From assembly GCF_910586915.1 (NCBI RefSeq), contig NZ_CAJULN010000011.1:31608-95607 (forward strand): a stretch of DNA of 64,000 nucleotides, given 5' to 3'. The stretch comes from an uncultured Bacteroides sp. (lineage in GTDB: Bacteria > Bacteroidota > Bacteroidia > Bacteroidales > Bacteroidaceae). Below are positions 25,490-33,048 of the stretch, piece by piece. A model generated the notes under the pieces. It did no database searches, had not been told where the DNA came from, and was given only the letters and a program-made list of their open reading frames with translations. Position numbers and translations under genes: made by a program. How positions within the stretch are numbered: the first letter of the stretch is position 1; each line of letters begins with the position of its first letter.

Positions 25490-27292
25490 TCAATCGATTA
25501 TTCTCACTGCTCCCTTATCGGCGGAACTTACCAGGCCTGCATATGCTTTCAGGCTCTTCGGCACATAACGCTCCCGAGTGACAGGCGCCATCGGACGTGC
25601 CGCCAATTCTTCATCCGTCAGCCGCACGTTAATGGTCCGGGCAGGAATGTCGATTTCGATGATGTCTCCGTCAACAATCTTTCCGATATTTCCTCCTGCC
25701 GCCGCTTCGGGCGAAATATGTCCGATACTCAAACCGGAAGTTCCGCCACTGAAACGCCCGTCGGTAATCAAGGCGCACTCTTTTCCGAGATGGCGTGATT
25801 TTATATAAGAGGTAGGATAAAGCATCTCCTGCATACCGGGACCGCCCTTCGGGCCTTCGTGCGTGATGACAACCACGTCGCCACTGACCACCCGCCCGCC
25901 GAGAATACCTTCGCAGGCTGCTTCTTGCGAATCAAATACTTTGGCAGGGCCGGTAAATTTCCAGATACTCTCGTCTACGCCTGCTGTCTTTACCACACAG
26001 CCGTCCTGTGCGATGTTCCCTTTCAGTACGGCGAGTCCGCCGTCTTTACTGTAAGCGTGTTCCAGGTCGCGGATGCATCCGGCAGCACGGTCTTTATCCA
26101 ATTCTTCGTAGTACGTACCTTGCGAACCGAGTACCAGATTGAATTTATTGGCGGCAGCACTCGAATATATCCCGGCAGCTTTCTCGCTGACATCCGGACG
26201 GGTGATGGAATATTCACCGATAGCTTGCGCCAAAGAGATTCCGTCGACGCGGCAAACCGATGTGTCGATAAGTCCGGCTTTTGCCAGCTCCTCCATAATG
26301 CCGATAATACCGCCGGCACGGTTCACATCCTGAATATGGTATTTCTGCGTATTCGGAGCCACTTTGCAGAGACAGGGAGTTTTGCGGGAAAGCATATCGA
26401 TGTCGTCCATCTTGAAATCCACTCCCGCTTCGTGGGCAACCGCCAGCAGATGGAGTACCGTATTGGTAGAGCCGCCCATCGCAATATCGAGTGTCATCGC
26501 ATTCAGAAATGCTGCACGGGTAGCGATGCTGCGCGGAAGTACGCTTTCATCTCCCTCATTGTAATATTTCATTGCATTTTCCACAATCAGCCTGGCAGCA
26601 TCCTTGAAGAGTTGCGTACGGTTCTCGTGAGTAGCCACGATGGTTCCGTTTCCGGGAAGTGCCAGTCCGATGGCTTCATTGAGGCAGTTCATGGAGTTGG
26701 CGGTAAACATTCCGGAGCAACATCCGCAGGTAGGACAGGCGTTCCGCTCGATATGGGCAACCTCTTCATCGCTTACGCTTTGGTCGGCAGACTTAATCAT
26801 GGCGTCAATCAGGTCGAGATGCTGCCCGTTCCACTCGCCGGCTTCCATCGGTCCGCCCGATACGAATACGGTAGGGATATTCAGGCGCATGGAAGCCATC
26901 AACATACCCGGAGTGATTTTATCGCAATTACTGATGCACACCATTGCATCTGCCTTATGCGCATTGACCATATACTCTACGCTGTCGGCGATGATATCGC
27001 GCGAAGGAAGCGAATAAAGCATTCCATCGTGTCCCATAGCGATGCCGTCGTCAATGGCTATCGTATTGAATTCCGCAGCAAAGCATCCCAACTTTTCAAT
27101 TTCAGCTTTCACCACCTGCCCGATTTCGTGCAGGTGTACGTGTCCCGGTACAAACTGCGTAAACGAATTGACAATGGCGATAATAGGCTTGCCCATCTGC
27201 TCTCTCTTCATGCCATTAGCTGCCCATAACGCCCGGGCTCCCGCCATGCGACGACCTTGTGTACTAAACGAACTGCGTAATTGCTTTTTCAT
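25490..27292 (-). CDS. ilvD: Dihydroxy-acid dehydratase
   Basis: A 600-residue iron-sulfur dehydratase, third step of branched-chain amino acid synthesis. Cluster cysteines are in SNCDKITPGM and CPTCGCCSGMFTANSMNCL, and the C-terminal GRFSGGTSGLSIGHISPEAA loop is present. The start at 27292 (MKKQLRSSFSTQGRRMAGARALW) is the usual N-terminus; the frame is open to 27328 but that extension would begin inside the attenuator stem's tail. It is the first structural gene behind the leader peptide and attenuator. Confidence 0.95.
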   Translation of the reverse strand: MKKQLRSSFSTQGRRMAGARALWAANGMKREQMGKPIIAIVNSFTQFVPGHVHLHEIGQVVKAEIEKLGCFAAEFNTIAIDDGIAMGHDGMLYSLPSRDIIADSVEYMVNAHKADAMVCISNCDKITPGMLMASMRLNIPTVFVSGGPMEAGEWNGQHLDLIDAMIKSADQSVSDEEVAHIERNACPTCGCCSGMFTANSMNCLNEAIGLALPGNGTIVATHENRTQLFKDAARLIVENAMKYYNEGDESVLPRSIATRAAFLNAMTLDIAMGGSTNTVLHLLAVAHEAGVDFKMDDIDMLSRKTPCLCKVAPNTQKYHIQDVNRAGGIIGIMEELAKAGLIDTSVCRVDGISLAQAIGEYSITRPDVSEKAAGIYSSAAANKFNLVLGSQGTYYEELDKDRAAGCIRDLEHAYSKDGGLAVLKGNIAQDGCVVKTAGVDESIWKFTGPAKVFDSQEAACEGILGGRVVSGDVVVITHEGPKGGPGMQEMLYPTSYIKSRHLGKECALITDGRFSGGTSGLSIGHISPEAAAGGNIGKIVDGDIIEIDIPARTINVRLTDEELAARPMAPVTRERYVPKSLKAYAGLVSSADKGAVRIID

Positions 27293-27314
27293 TTCCATCT
27301 GTCTTTTAAATTGA

Positions 27315-27346
27315 AGAGCCTTTCCCACATCGGTGAGAAAGGCTCT
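27315..27346 (-). terminator. Attenuator terminator hairpin in the ilv leader
   Basis: On the minus strand AGAGCCTTTC (27346-27337) pairs perfectly with GAAAGGCTCT (27324-27315) around a 12-nt loop, followed by TCAATTT. The tail is only moderately U-rich. The 5' arm is shared with the antiterminator (CCTTTCTCAC, 27342-27333). Confidence 0.75.
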
Positions 27347-27395
27347 AAATTCTATCTTTATGATACGGATACATACAACACAAAACCTTTCTCAC
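27333..27395 (-). promoter_or_regulatory. Antiterminator of the ilv attenuator
   Basis: GTGAGAAAGG (27395-27386), which overlaps the leader-peptide stop codon, is perfectly complementary to CCTTTCTCAC (27342-27333), which includes most of the 5' arm of the terminator. The two hairpins cannot form together. A ribosome reaching the leader stop would cover the first strand and let the terminator form; a ribosome stalled upstream at Val/Ile/Leu codons would leave it free and favour read-through into ilvD. Confidence 0.78.
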
Positions 27396-27469
27396 GCTCT
27401 TGATGGCAACACCACGACGCGAATAATATGCAGGACTGCGAGGTTAACGGATGTATGTAACATATTCAT
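27392..27469 (-). CDS. ilv operon leader (attenuation) peptide, 25 residues
   Basis: ATG at 27469, TGA at 27394-27392. Of 25 residues, 11 are branched-chain amino acids: five Val (8, 12, 18, 19, 20), four Leu (4, 10, 13, 21) and two adjacent Ile (15, 16), including the run HIIRVVVLP at 14-22. The stop codon lies inside the antiterminator strand, and the gene sits between a good promoter (27496-27526) and the attenuator hairpin upstream of ilvD. This is the layout of the enterobacterial ilv leader peptides. A second ATG two codons downstream (27463) could also be used. Confidence 0.85.
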   Translation of the reverse strand: MNMLHTSVNLAVLHIIRVVVLPSRA

Positions 27470-27495
27470 ATCTTCTTTTCTTTATTTTTTGGGTG

Positions 27496-27526
27496 CAAAG
27501 GTAAGGGCTTTTTTATTATATCCAAA
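27496..27526 (-). promoter_or_regulatory. Bacteroides promoter of the ilv operon
   Basis: Minus strand TTTG (27526-27523), 19-bp spacer, TACCTTTG (27503-27496): exact matches to -33 TTTG and -7 TAnnTTTG with consensus spacing. Transcription would start near 27489, about 20 nt before the leader-peptide ATG. Confidence 0.8.
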
Positions 27527-27717
27527 CAAATCGAATAAAAAAAACACCAAAAAGCTAATAATTGTAAGTCAACATCGGTATTATGACTTTATTTTATCAC
27601 TTAAAAGTAGGATTTACAACCATTATATCCGTGTATACCCTGCCGAAACCTTCCGACAAAAGCACTTAATAATCTGAAATTTACATACCCAAGTCCGGTG
27701 CACAAGCAAATTATTCG

Positions 27718-27725
27718 TATCTTTG
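27718..27725 (+). promoter_or_regulatory. Bacteroides -7 box for the SlyD-like gene
   Basis: TATCTTTG matches TAnnTTTG exactly, 48 bp before the ATG at 27774. No clear -33 TTTG is seen at the usual distance. Confidence 0.55.
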
Positions 27726-27773
27726 TCAACCCGTTTTTCGGAGATTTATTAATTTAGAAATATAAAATATCAG

Positions 27774-28364
27774 ATGGAAACAGTAGAAAACAAGTACATT
27801 ACCGTTGCATACAAACTATATACAATGGAAGATGGTAAAAAAGAGTTGTTTGAAGAAGCAAAAGCCGAACACCCTTTCCAGTTCATTTCAGGATTAGGAA
27901 CAACGCTCGAAGATTTCGAGAATCAGGTGGTTGCTCTTTCTAAAGGTGATAAATTTGAGTTTACCATCGTAGCAGACAAAGCATACGGCCAGTATGACGA
28001 ACAACACGTGATTGACCTTCCTAAAAATATTTTTGAAATCGACGGCAAATTCGACAGCGAACACATCCAAGAGGGAAACATCGTTCCTTTGATGACCGGA
28101 GACGGACAACGTGTGAACGCCAGCGTAGTGGAAATCAAACCCGACGTGGTAGTAGTCGACCTCAACCATCCGTTGGCAGGTGCCGACCTTGTCTTTGAAG
28201 GCGAAGTGATTGAAAGCCGTCCTGCCACTAACGAAGAAATCCAGGAGTTAATCAAGTTGATGAGCGGTGAAGGCTGCGGTTGCGGATGCGACAGTTGCGG
28301 TGGCGGCTGCGGCGACCATGAGTGTGGCGACGACTGCGGTTGCGAAGGCGGACACTGCCATTAA
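27774..28364 (+). CDS. slyD: FKBP-type peptidyl-prolyl isomerase, SlyD-like, with Cys/His-rich tail
   Basis: A 196-residue protein: an FKBP domain interrupted by an insert-in-flap chaperone domain (TIVADKAYGQYDEQHVIDLP and FKF-type core), then a metal-binding tail from about residue 165. The tail carries nine Cys (168, 170, 172, 175, 179, 184, 188, 190, 195) and three His (182, 194, 196) in Gly/Asp-rich sequence. SlyD proteins are cytoplasmic chaperones that bind nickel and zinc through such tails. Monocistronic with its own promoter and terminator. Confidence 0.92.
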   Translation: METVENKYITVAYKLYTMEDGKKELFEEAKAEHPFQFISGLGTTLEDFENQVVALSKGDKFEFTIVADKAYGQYDEQHVIDLPKNIFEIDGKFDSEHIQEGNIVPLMTGDGQRVNASVVEIKPDVVVVDLNHPLAGADLVFEGEVIESRPATNEEIQELIKLMSGEGCGCGCDSCGGGCGDHECGDDCGCEGGHCH

Positions 28365-28379
28365 TCAACAATTTATCAG

Positions 28380-28446
28380 GCACGGGCGATACGGATGCGC
28401 AGTTCATAAGCTAATTGCAGAATCCATATCGCCCGTGCTTTTTCTT
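28380..28446 (+). terminator. Terminator between convergent slyD and cyuA genes
   Basis: GCACGGGCGATACGGAT (from 28380) pairs with ATCCATATCGCCCGTGC (to 28438) apart from a small internal mismatch, followed by TTTTTCTTTTTC. It is strong in the plus direction and may act in both. Confidence 0.85.
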
Positions 28447-28456
28447 TTTCAGTTCC

Positions 28457-29740
28457 TTATCCTTTGTGCGTCATTATATCGAGCACTACTTTGTCCGTTT
28501 CGTTCATAGCCTGTGAACCGATTCTTGTCAGATTGCAGATACTTTGGTCTACGTCTTCATCAATAATCCCCTCCACTGAAGTCACACAACGGTTTTCCAT
28601 TGCCATCATGGCCGACAATACGGCTGTCGAAACTCCGGTAGTAACCTTCAAAGCACAACTCGGTTTCGCACCGTCGCAAATCATTCCCGTCAGATTGGCA
28701 ATCATATTCTGAACGGCAAAAGCTACCTGTTCGTAATTACCTCCCATCAGCCAAGTTATTCCACAACTGGAACCGGTAGCGGCTACCACACAACCGCACA
28801 GGGCGGACAAGCGTCCCAAACTCTGTTTGATATAGATTACCGTGAGATGGCTCAGCATCAAAGCACGGATAAGCTCCTCTTCGCTCTTATCGTTCTCTTC
28901 GGCAAAGACTACGACGGGCAACGTGGCAGATATCCCCTGATTGCCACTGCCGGAGTTGCTCATGACCGGAATCATGGCTCCTGCCATACGGGCATCGCAA
29001 GCTGCCGAAGTGTAAGAAAGGATGTGCGAAAACACACTGTCGCCCATCACCTTGTGTTCGTAGGTGCCCCGAAGCATTTTTCCTAAAGAATGTCCGTAGT
29101 TGCCTTTGAAGGCCTCTTCGGCGGCAGCTTTGTTCAAGCGGGCAGTATCGAGGATGAAACGAATCTCGTCCAAAGGAGCCGTCAGGGCAAAATCATACAC
29201 TTTGCGCAGGTTCAGGTCAAGAGAAACACTCTTCTCCTCTTCAGCAGCAGTATGTTGACTGTCAAACAGTACATTTTCGTCTTTGGCTATATATATAAAA
29301 GTGGTATGTCCTCCGGCAATGACAGCTTCGGCCTTTTTGCCGCCGGCCTTGCACACCACTTCGATGTACAGTTTTTCGGTGATGTTCTCCTTCAAAGAGA
29401 TATGAATCCGCTTTTCGGCGATAAACCGTTCGCCTTGTGCCACGGCTTCGGGCGTACAGTCTCTCAATACCTCCAACTGGTATTCCGACTTGCCTATCAA
29501 TGCTCCTAAGGCAACAGCGATGGGCAGCCCCACCATGCCTGTACCGGGAATTCCCACTCCCATTGCGTTTTTCAAGATATTGGCGCTCAGCAACACCTCT
29601 ATTTTTTCCGGTTTCTCACCCAGTGTTTCCGCCGCTTTGGCTACACAAAGTGCCACGGCAATAGGTTCCGTGCAACCGATAGCCGGAATTACTTCTTTTT
29701 TAACCAGCTCTATGATTTGCTGTCTTTCAAATTCAGTCAT
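28457..29740 (-). CDS. cyuA: L-cysteine desulfidase family protein (CyuA/YhaM, UPF0597)
   Basis: A 427-residue serine-dehydratase-alpha-like protein of the cysteine desulfidase family, which breaks L-cysteine to pyruvate, ammonia and sulfide using an iron-sulfur cluster. Features: GCTEPIAVALCVAKA near the N-terminus with conserved Cys, NSGSGNQGISATLPV in the centre, and MICDGAKPSCALK plus further Cys residues in the C-terminal half. Single gene with a promoter box at 29764-29771 and convergent to slyD. It could contribute to sulfide production; substrate is inferred from the family. Confidence 0.88.
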   Translation of the reverse strand: MTEFERQQIIELVKKEVIPAIGCTEPIAVALCVAKAAETLGEKPEKIEVLLSANILKNAMGVGIPGTGMVGLPIAVALGALIGKSEYQLEVLRDCTPEAVAQGERFIAEKRIHISLKENITEKLYIEVVCKAGGKKAEAVIAGGHTTFIYIAKDENVLFDSQHTAAEEEKSVSLDLNLRKVYDFALTAPLDEIRFILDTARLNKAAAEEAFKGNYGHSLGKMLRGTYEHKVMGDSVFSHILSYTSAACDARMAGAMIPVMSNSGSGNQGISATLPVVVFAEENDKSEEELIRALMLSHLTVIYIKQSLGRLSALCGCVVAATGSSCGITWLMGGNYEQVAFAVQNMIANLTGMICDGAKPSCALKVTTGVSTAVLSAMMAMENRCVTSVEGIIDEDVDQSICNLTRIGSQAMNETDKVVLDIMTHKG

Positions 29741-29763
29741 GCACTTTCAAAGTTTTGTTTTCA

Positions 29764-29771
29764 CAAAGATA
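29764..29771 (-). promoter_or_regulatory. Bacteroides -7 box for cyuA
   Basis: Minus strand TATCTTTG matches TAnnTTTG exactly and lies 23 bp upstream of the cyuA ATG. Confidence 0.6.
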
Positions 29772-29884
29772 AAAATAGTTTTCCACAAAGTGCATAACCG
29801 ATGCATAAATAATGAATTCTTTTTTGTATGCTTTCTTTTGCAGAAGATATTTGAAGTTGACAACAATCGTATTGAAAACTTTGT

Positions 29885-29892
29885 TATATTTG
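29885..29892 (+). promoter_or_regulatory. Bacteroides -7 box for aroC
   Basis: TATATTTG matches TAnnTTTG exactly, 28 bp before the aroC ATG at 29921. Confidence 0.6.
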
Positions 29893-29920
29893 CATACAGT
29901 AACTTTTAAAAGCCACAACT

Positions 29921-30997
29921 ATGTTCAATTCATTTGGCAATATCTTCCGGCTCACGAGCTTCGGTGAGTCTCATGGAAAAGGAGTCGGAGGAGTGATTGA
30001 CGGATTTCCCGCAGGAATCACCATCGACGAAGAATTTGTACAACAAGAACTGAATCGTCGCCGTCCGGGGCAATCCATTCTTACCACGCCACGCAAAGAA
30101 GCCGACAAGGTAGAGTTTCTTTCCGGCATCTTCGAGGGAAAATCGACCGGATGTCCCATCGGTTTTATCGTATGGAACGAAAATCAACATTCCAGCGATT
30201 ACAACAATCTGAAAAGCGTATATCGTCCTTCGCACGCCGACTATACCTACACCGTGAAATATGGTATCCGCGACCATCGTGGCGGCGGGCGTTCGTCGGC
30301 ACGCGAAACCATCTCGCGCGTGGTAGCCGGCGCTTTAGCAAAATTGGCGCTTCGCCAATTGGGCGTCAGCATCACTGCCTATACATCACAAGTAGGCGCC
30401 ATCAAGTTGGAAGGCACGTATTCCGACTACGACCTCGACCTGGCGGAGACCAACGACGTACGTTGTCCCGACCCGGAGAAGGCGAAAGAAATGGCCGACC
30501 TTATATATAAGGTAAAAGGCGAAGGCGACACCATCGGCGGTACGCTGACTTGCGTCATCAAAGGATGTCCCATCGGATTGGGGCAGCCCGTTTTCGGCAA
30601 ACTCCATGCTGCCTTAGGCAACGCTATGCTCAGCATCAACGCCGCCAAAGCATTCGAATACGGCGAAGGATTCAAGGGATTGAAAATGAAAGGCTCCGAA
30701 CAGAACGACGTTTTCTACAACAACAACGGACGGATTGAAACGCATACCAACCACTCGGGCGGTATCCAGGGCGGAATAAGCAACGGACAGGACATTTATT
30801 TCCGTGTGGTATTCAAACCCATCGCCACCCTGCTGATGGAGCAGGAGACTGTCAACATCAACGGAATAGACACCACGCTAAAAGCCCGGGGACGCCACGA
30901 CGCCTGTGTTTTGCCCCGTGCCGTACCCATCGTCGAAGCAATGGCAGCCATGACTATACTCGATTATTATTTGTTGGATAAAACCACGCAACTCTAA
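29921..30997 (+). CDS. aroC: Chorismate synthase
   Basis: A 358-residue FMN-dependent chorismate synthase, last step of the shikimate pathway. Signature segments: FGESHGKGVGGVIDGFPAG near the N-terminus (signature 1), YRPSHADYTYTVKYG and DHRGGGRSSARET (signature 2), and the C-terminal GRHDACVLPRAVPIVEA (signature 3). Length is typical. The dipeptidase gene follows 6 bp after the stop and is probably co-transcribed. Confidence 0.97.
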   Translation: MFNSFGNIFRLTSFGESHGKGVGGVIDGFPAGITIDEEFVQQELNRRRPGQSILTTPRKEADKVEFLSGIFEGKSTGCPIGFIVWNENQHSSDYNNLKSVYRPSHADYTYTVKYGIRDHRGGGRSSARETISRVVAGALAKLALRQLGVSITAYTSQVGAIKLEGTYSDYDLDLAETNDVRCPDPEKAKEMADLIYKVKGEGDTIGGTLTCVIKGCPIGLGQPVFGKLHAALGNAMLSINAAKAFEYGEGFKGLKMKGSEQNDVFYNNNGRIETHTNHSGGIQGGISNGQDIYFRVVFKPIATLLMEQETVNINGIDTTLKARGRHDACVLPRAVPIVEAMAAMTILDYYLLDKTTQL

Positions 30998-31003
30998 ATA
31001 CTT

Positions 31004-32377
31004 ATGGAAGTTATGAACGAAATCAGGAAATACATCGCCGAGAACGAACCGAAGATACTGGAAGACCTATTCAGCCTTATCCGCATCCCAAGCATCAGCG
31101 CCTTGCCCGAACATCACGATGATATGCTTGCCTGCGCCGAACGCTGGGCACAACTGCTGACGGAAGCCGGAGCAGACGAAGCACTGGTAATGCCCTCGCA
31201 GGGAAACCCGATTGTATTTGCCCAAAAAACCGTAGACCCGAAGGCGAAGACCGTGTTGGTGTACGCCCACTACGACGTAATGCCTGCCGAACCGCTGGAG
31301 CTTTGGAAGAGCCAACCGTTCGAACCGGAGATACGCGACGAACATATTTGGGCACGCGGCGCCGACGACGACAAAGGACAATCCTTCATTCAAGTAAAAG
31401 CGTTCGAATACCTGCTTAAAAACGGATTGTTGGAAAACAATGTGAAATTCATCTTCGAGGGAGAAGAAGAAATCGGCTCTCCGAGCCTGGAAGCGTTCTG
31501 CGAGGAACATAAGGAGCTTCTGAAAGCAGACGTCATCCTTGTTTCGGACACGAGTATGCTGGGCGCGGAACTTCCTTCGCTTACCACCGGCCTGCGCGGA
31601 CTGGCGTATTGGGAGATAGAGGTGACCGGCCCGAACCGGGACTTGCATTCCGGACATTTCGGGGGCGCGGTAGCCAATCCCATCAACACCCTTTGCCAGC
31701 TTATCGGCAAGGTGACGGATGCCGACGGACGTATTACGGTTCCCGGATTCTATGACGACGTGGAAGAAGTGCCGCAAGCCGAACGGGACATGATTGCACA
31801 TATCCCGTTCGACGAGAAGAAATACAAAGAGGCAATCGGCGTGAAGGAGGTGTCCGGAGAGAAAGGATACAGCACACTCGAACGCAACAGTTGCCGTCCC
31901 TCTTTCGATGTATGCGGCATATGGGGCGGATATACGGGAGAGGGGTCGAAGACCGTGCTTCCGTCGAAGGCTTATGCAAAAGTCTCTTGCCGCCTGGTAG
32001 CACACCAGAATCATCACAAAATTTCCCGAATGTTTGTCGACTATATCCGCAGCATCGCCCCCGACACGGTGCAGGTAAAAGTGACACCGATGCACGGCGG
32101 ACAAGGCTATGTCTGCCCCATCTCTCTTCCTGCCTACCGGGCGGCGGAGAAAGGTTTCGAAATTGCTTTCGGCAAGAAACCGTTGGCTGTGCGCCGTGGC
32201 GGCAGTATTCCTATCATCTCCACTTTCGAACAAGTGTTGGGAATCAAAACCGTATTGATGGGATTCGGACTCGAATCCGACGCCATCCATTCGCCCAACG
32301 AAAACTTCTCGTTGGACATTTTCCGTAAAGGCATCGAAGCAGTGGTCGAATTTCATAAAGAATACGCAAGAATGTAA
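31004..32377 (+). CDS. M20 family dipeptidase / metallopeptidase
   Basis: A 457-residue cytoplasmic M20 zinc peptidase. Metal ligands are visible: VYAHYDVMPAE (His and Asp), RGADDDKGQ, FEGEEEIGSPS (catalytic and metal Glu), SDTSMLG and the late His in SDAIHSPNENF; a dimerisation domain lies between about 195 and 350. It probably cleaves dipeptides after peptide uptake. No signal peptide. Ends with a strong terminator. Confidence 0.93.
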   Translation: MEVMNEIRKYIAENEPKILEDLFSLIRIPSISALPEHHDDMLACAERWAQLLTEAGADEALVMPSQGNPIVFAQKTVDPKAKTVLVYAHYDVMPAEPLELWKSQPFEPEIRDEHIWARGADDDKGQSFIQVKAFEYLLKNGLLENNVKFIFEGEEEIGSPSLEAFCEEHKELLKADVILVSDTSMLGAELPSLTTGLRGLAYWEIEVTGPNRDLHSGHFGGAVANPINTLCQLIGKVTDADGRITVPGFYDDVEEVPQAERDMIAHIPFDEKKYKEAIGVKEVSGEKGYSTLERNSCRPSFDVCGIWGGYTGEGSKTVLPSKAYAKVSCRLVAHQNHHKISRMFVDYIRSIAPDTVQVKVTPMHGGQGYVCPISLPAYRAAEKGFEIAFGKKPLAVRRGGSIPIISTFEQVLGIKTVLMGFGLESDAIHSPNENFSLDIFRKGIEAVVEFHKEYARM

Positions 32378-32410
32378 CACTCCGGCCACCCCATCGGAAA
32401 ACTAAACGAA

Positions 32411-32460
32411 GAACGGTAGACAGGTTTACAACCAAGCATCTGTCTACCGTTCTTTTGTTT
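32411..32460 (+). terminator. Terminator after the dipeptidase gene
   Basis: A perfect 13-bp inverted repeat, GAACGGTAGACAG (32411-32423) and CTGTCTACCGTTC (32440-32452), followed by TTTTGTTT. Confidence 0.88.
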
Positions 32461-32499
32461 GTGTACGGACAAACCGATAATAGAGAAAGACTAAGGAAA

Positions 32500-32723
32500 A
32501 ATTGCCTAAACTTTACATCTCCGTTGCCTAACGACTAACGGCCGGAATGCATAAATTTATTCGTCTGACTATAGTGTCTTTTTCGTCTGACTATAGTTAG
32601 ACGAAACGAACACTATAGTCAGACGCAAGTTCAACTATAGTCAGACGAATAGTTTGCAGTAAGAAAAACAACAGTCGTTCGCATTGCAACCGATAGGCCG
32701 TCGCAAGAGAAAGATTAGATTTC
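32500..32723. repeat. Dispersed palindromic repeat, copy A
   Basis: About 220 bp alignable with 50233-50452. The flanks (TTGCCTAA..., CCGTTGCCTA, CGGAATGCATAAATTT, then AGTAAGAAAA, CGTTCGCATTGCA) match in direct orientation. The core at 32559-32650 is 92 bp bounded by perfect 16-bp inverted repeats (ATTCGTCTGACTATAG and complement) and contains further copies of CGTCTGACTATAG in both directions. The inner 60 bp matches copy B only as its reverse complement. Noncoding; about 240 bp upstream of the susC promoter. Confidence 0.85.
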
Positions 32724-32892
32724 AGGTAGCGTACGTTCAGTGAAAAAGCATTAGGAAGAGTGACAACTACGAGGTTCTTCTTATTTGTAATGAAGCGGTT
32801 ATATACGAAACAGCAGGAGCTTTTAACTACTTACAACCAAATATTATAAAAAAAATATCAAAGCGATTCAATTATCGCAATAGATTATTTGC

Positions 32893-32900
32893 TACATTTG
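32893..32900 (+). promoter_or_regulatory. Bacteroides -7 box for susC
   Basis: TACATTTG matches TAnnTTTG exactly. The resulting leader to the susC ATG at 33049 would be about 140 nt, long for this window and therefore able to carry post-transcriptional control. Confidence 0.6.
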
Positions 32901-33048
32901 CAGAATCGTTATAAATATAGCAAATAAACTCAAAAAAACGCAGTACATAGGAACATTTCCTCCAAATGTCCGCCCATCGTTATTTTGAGTTATCACTACT
33001 TATTTATAATAGAAGGAATTTTATTTATTAACTAAAAAGAATCTAAGT

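Larger units (their letters stand above)
32378..33048. other. Intergenic region between the dipeptidase and susC genes, no gene seen
   Basis: 671 bp without a plausible coding sequence. It contains the dipeptidase terminator (32411-32460), copy A of the dispersed palindromic repeat (32500-32723) and the susC -7 box (32893-32900), followed by a leader of about 140 nt. I see no small RNA or regulator gene. Confidence 0.6.

Noticed and set aside
27333..27677. Plus-strand reading frame opposite the ilv leader
   Set aside because: No family resemblance and it lies over the promoter, leader peptide and attenuator of the minus strand; a shadow frame.
32559..32650. CRISPR-like reading of the repeated CGTCTGACTATAG words
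   Set aside because: The words occur in both orientations with variable short spacing and no spacers of constant length; it is a palindromic repeat, not a CRISPR array.
32559..32650. Phase-variable promoter switch for the susC gene
   Set aside because: No TAnnTTTG or -33 box lies inside the core in either orientation and the susC promoter box is about 240 bp downstream; inversion itself remains a finding.
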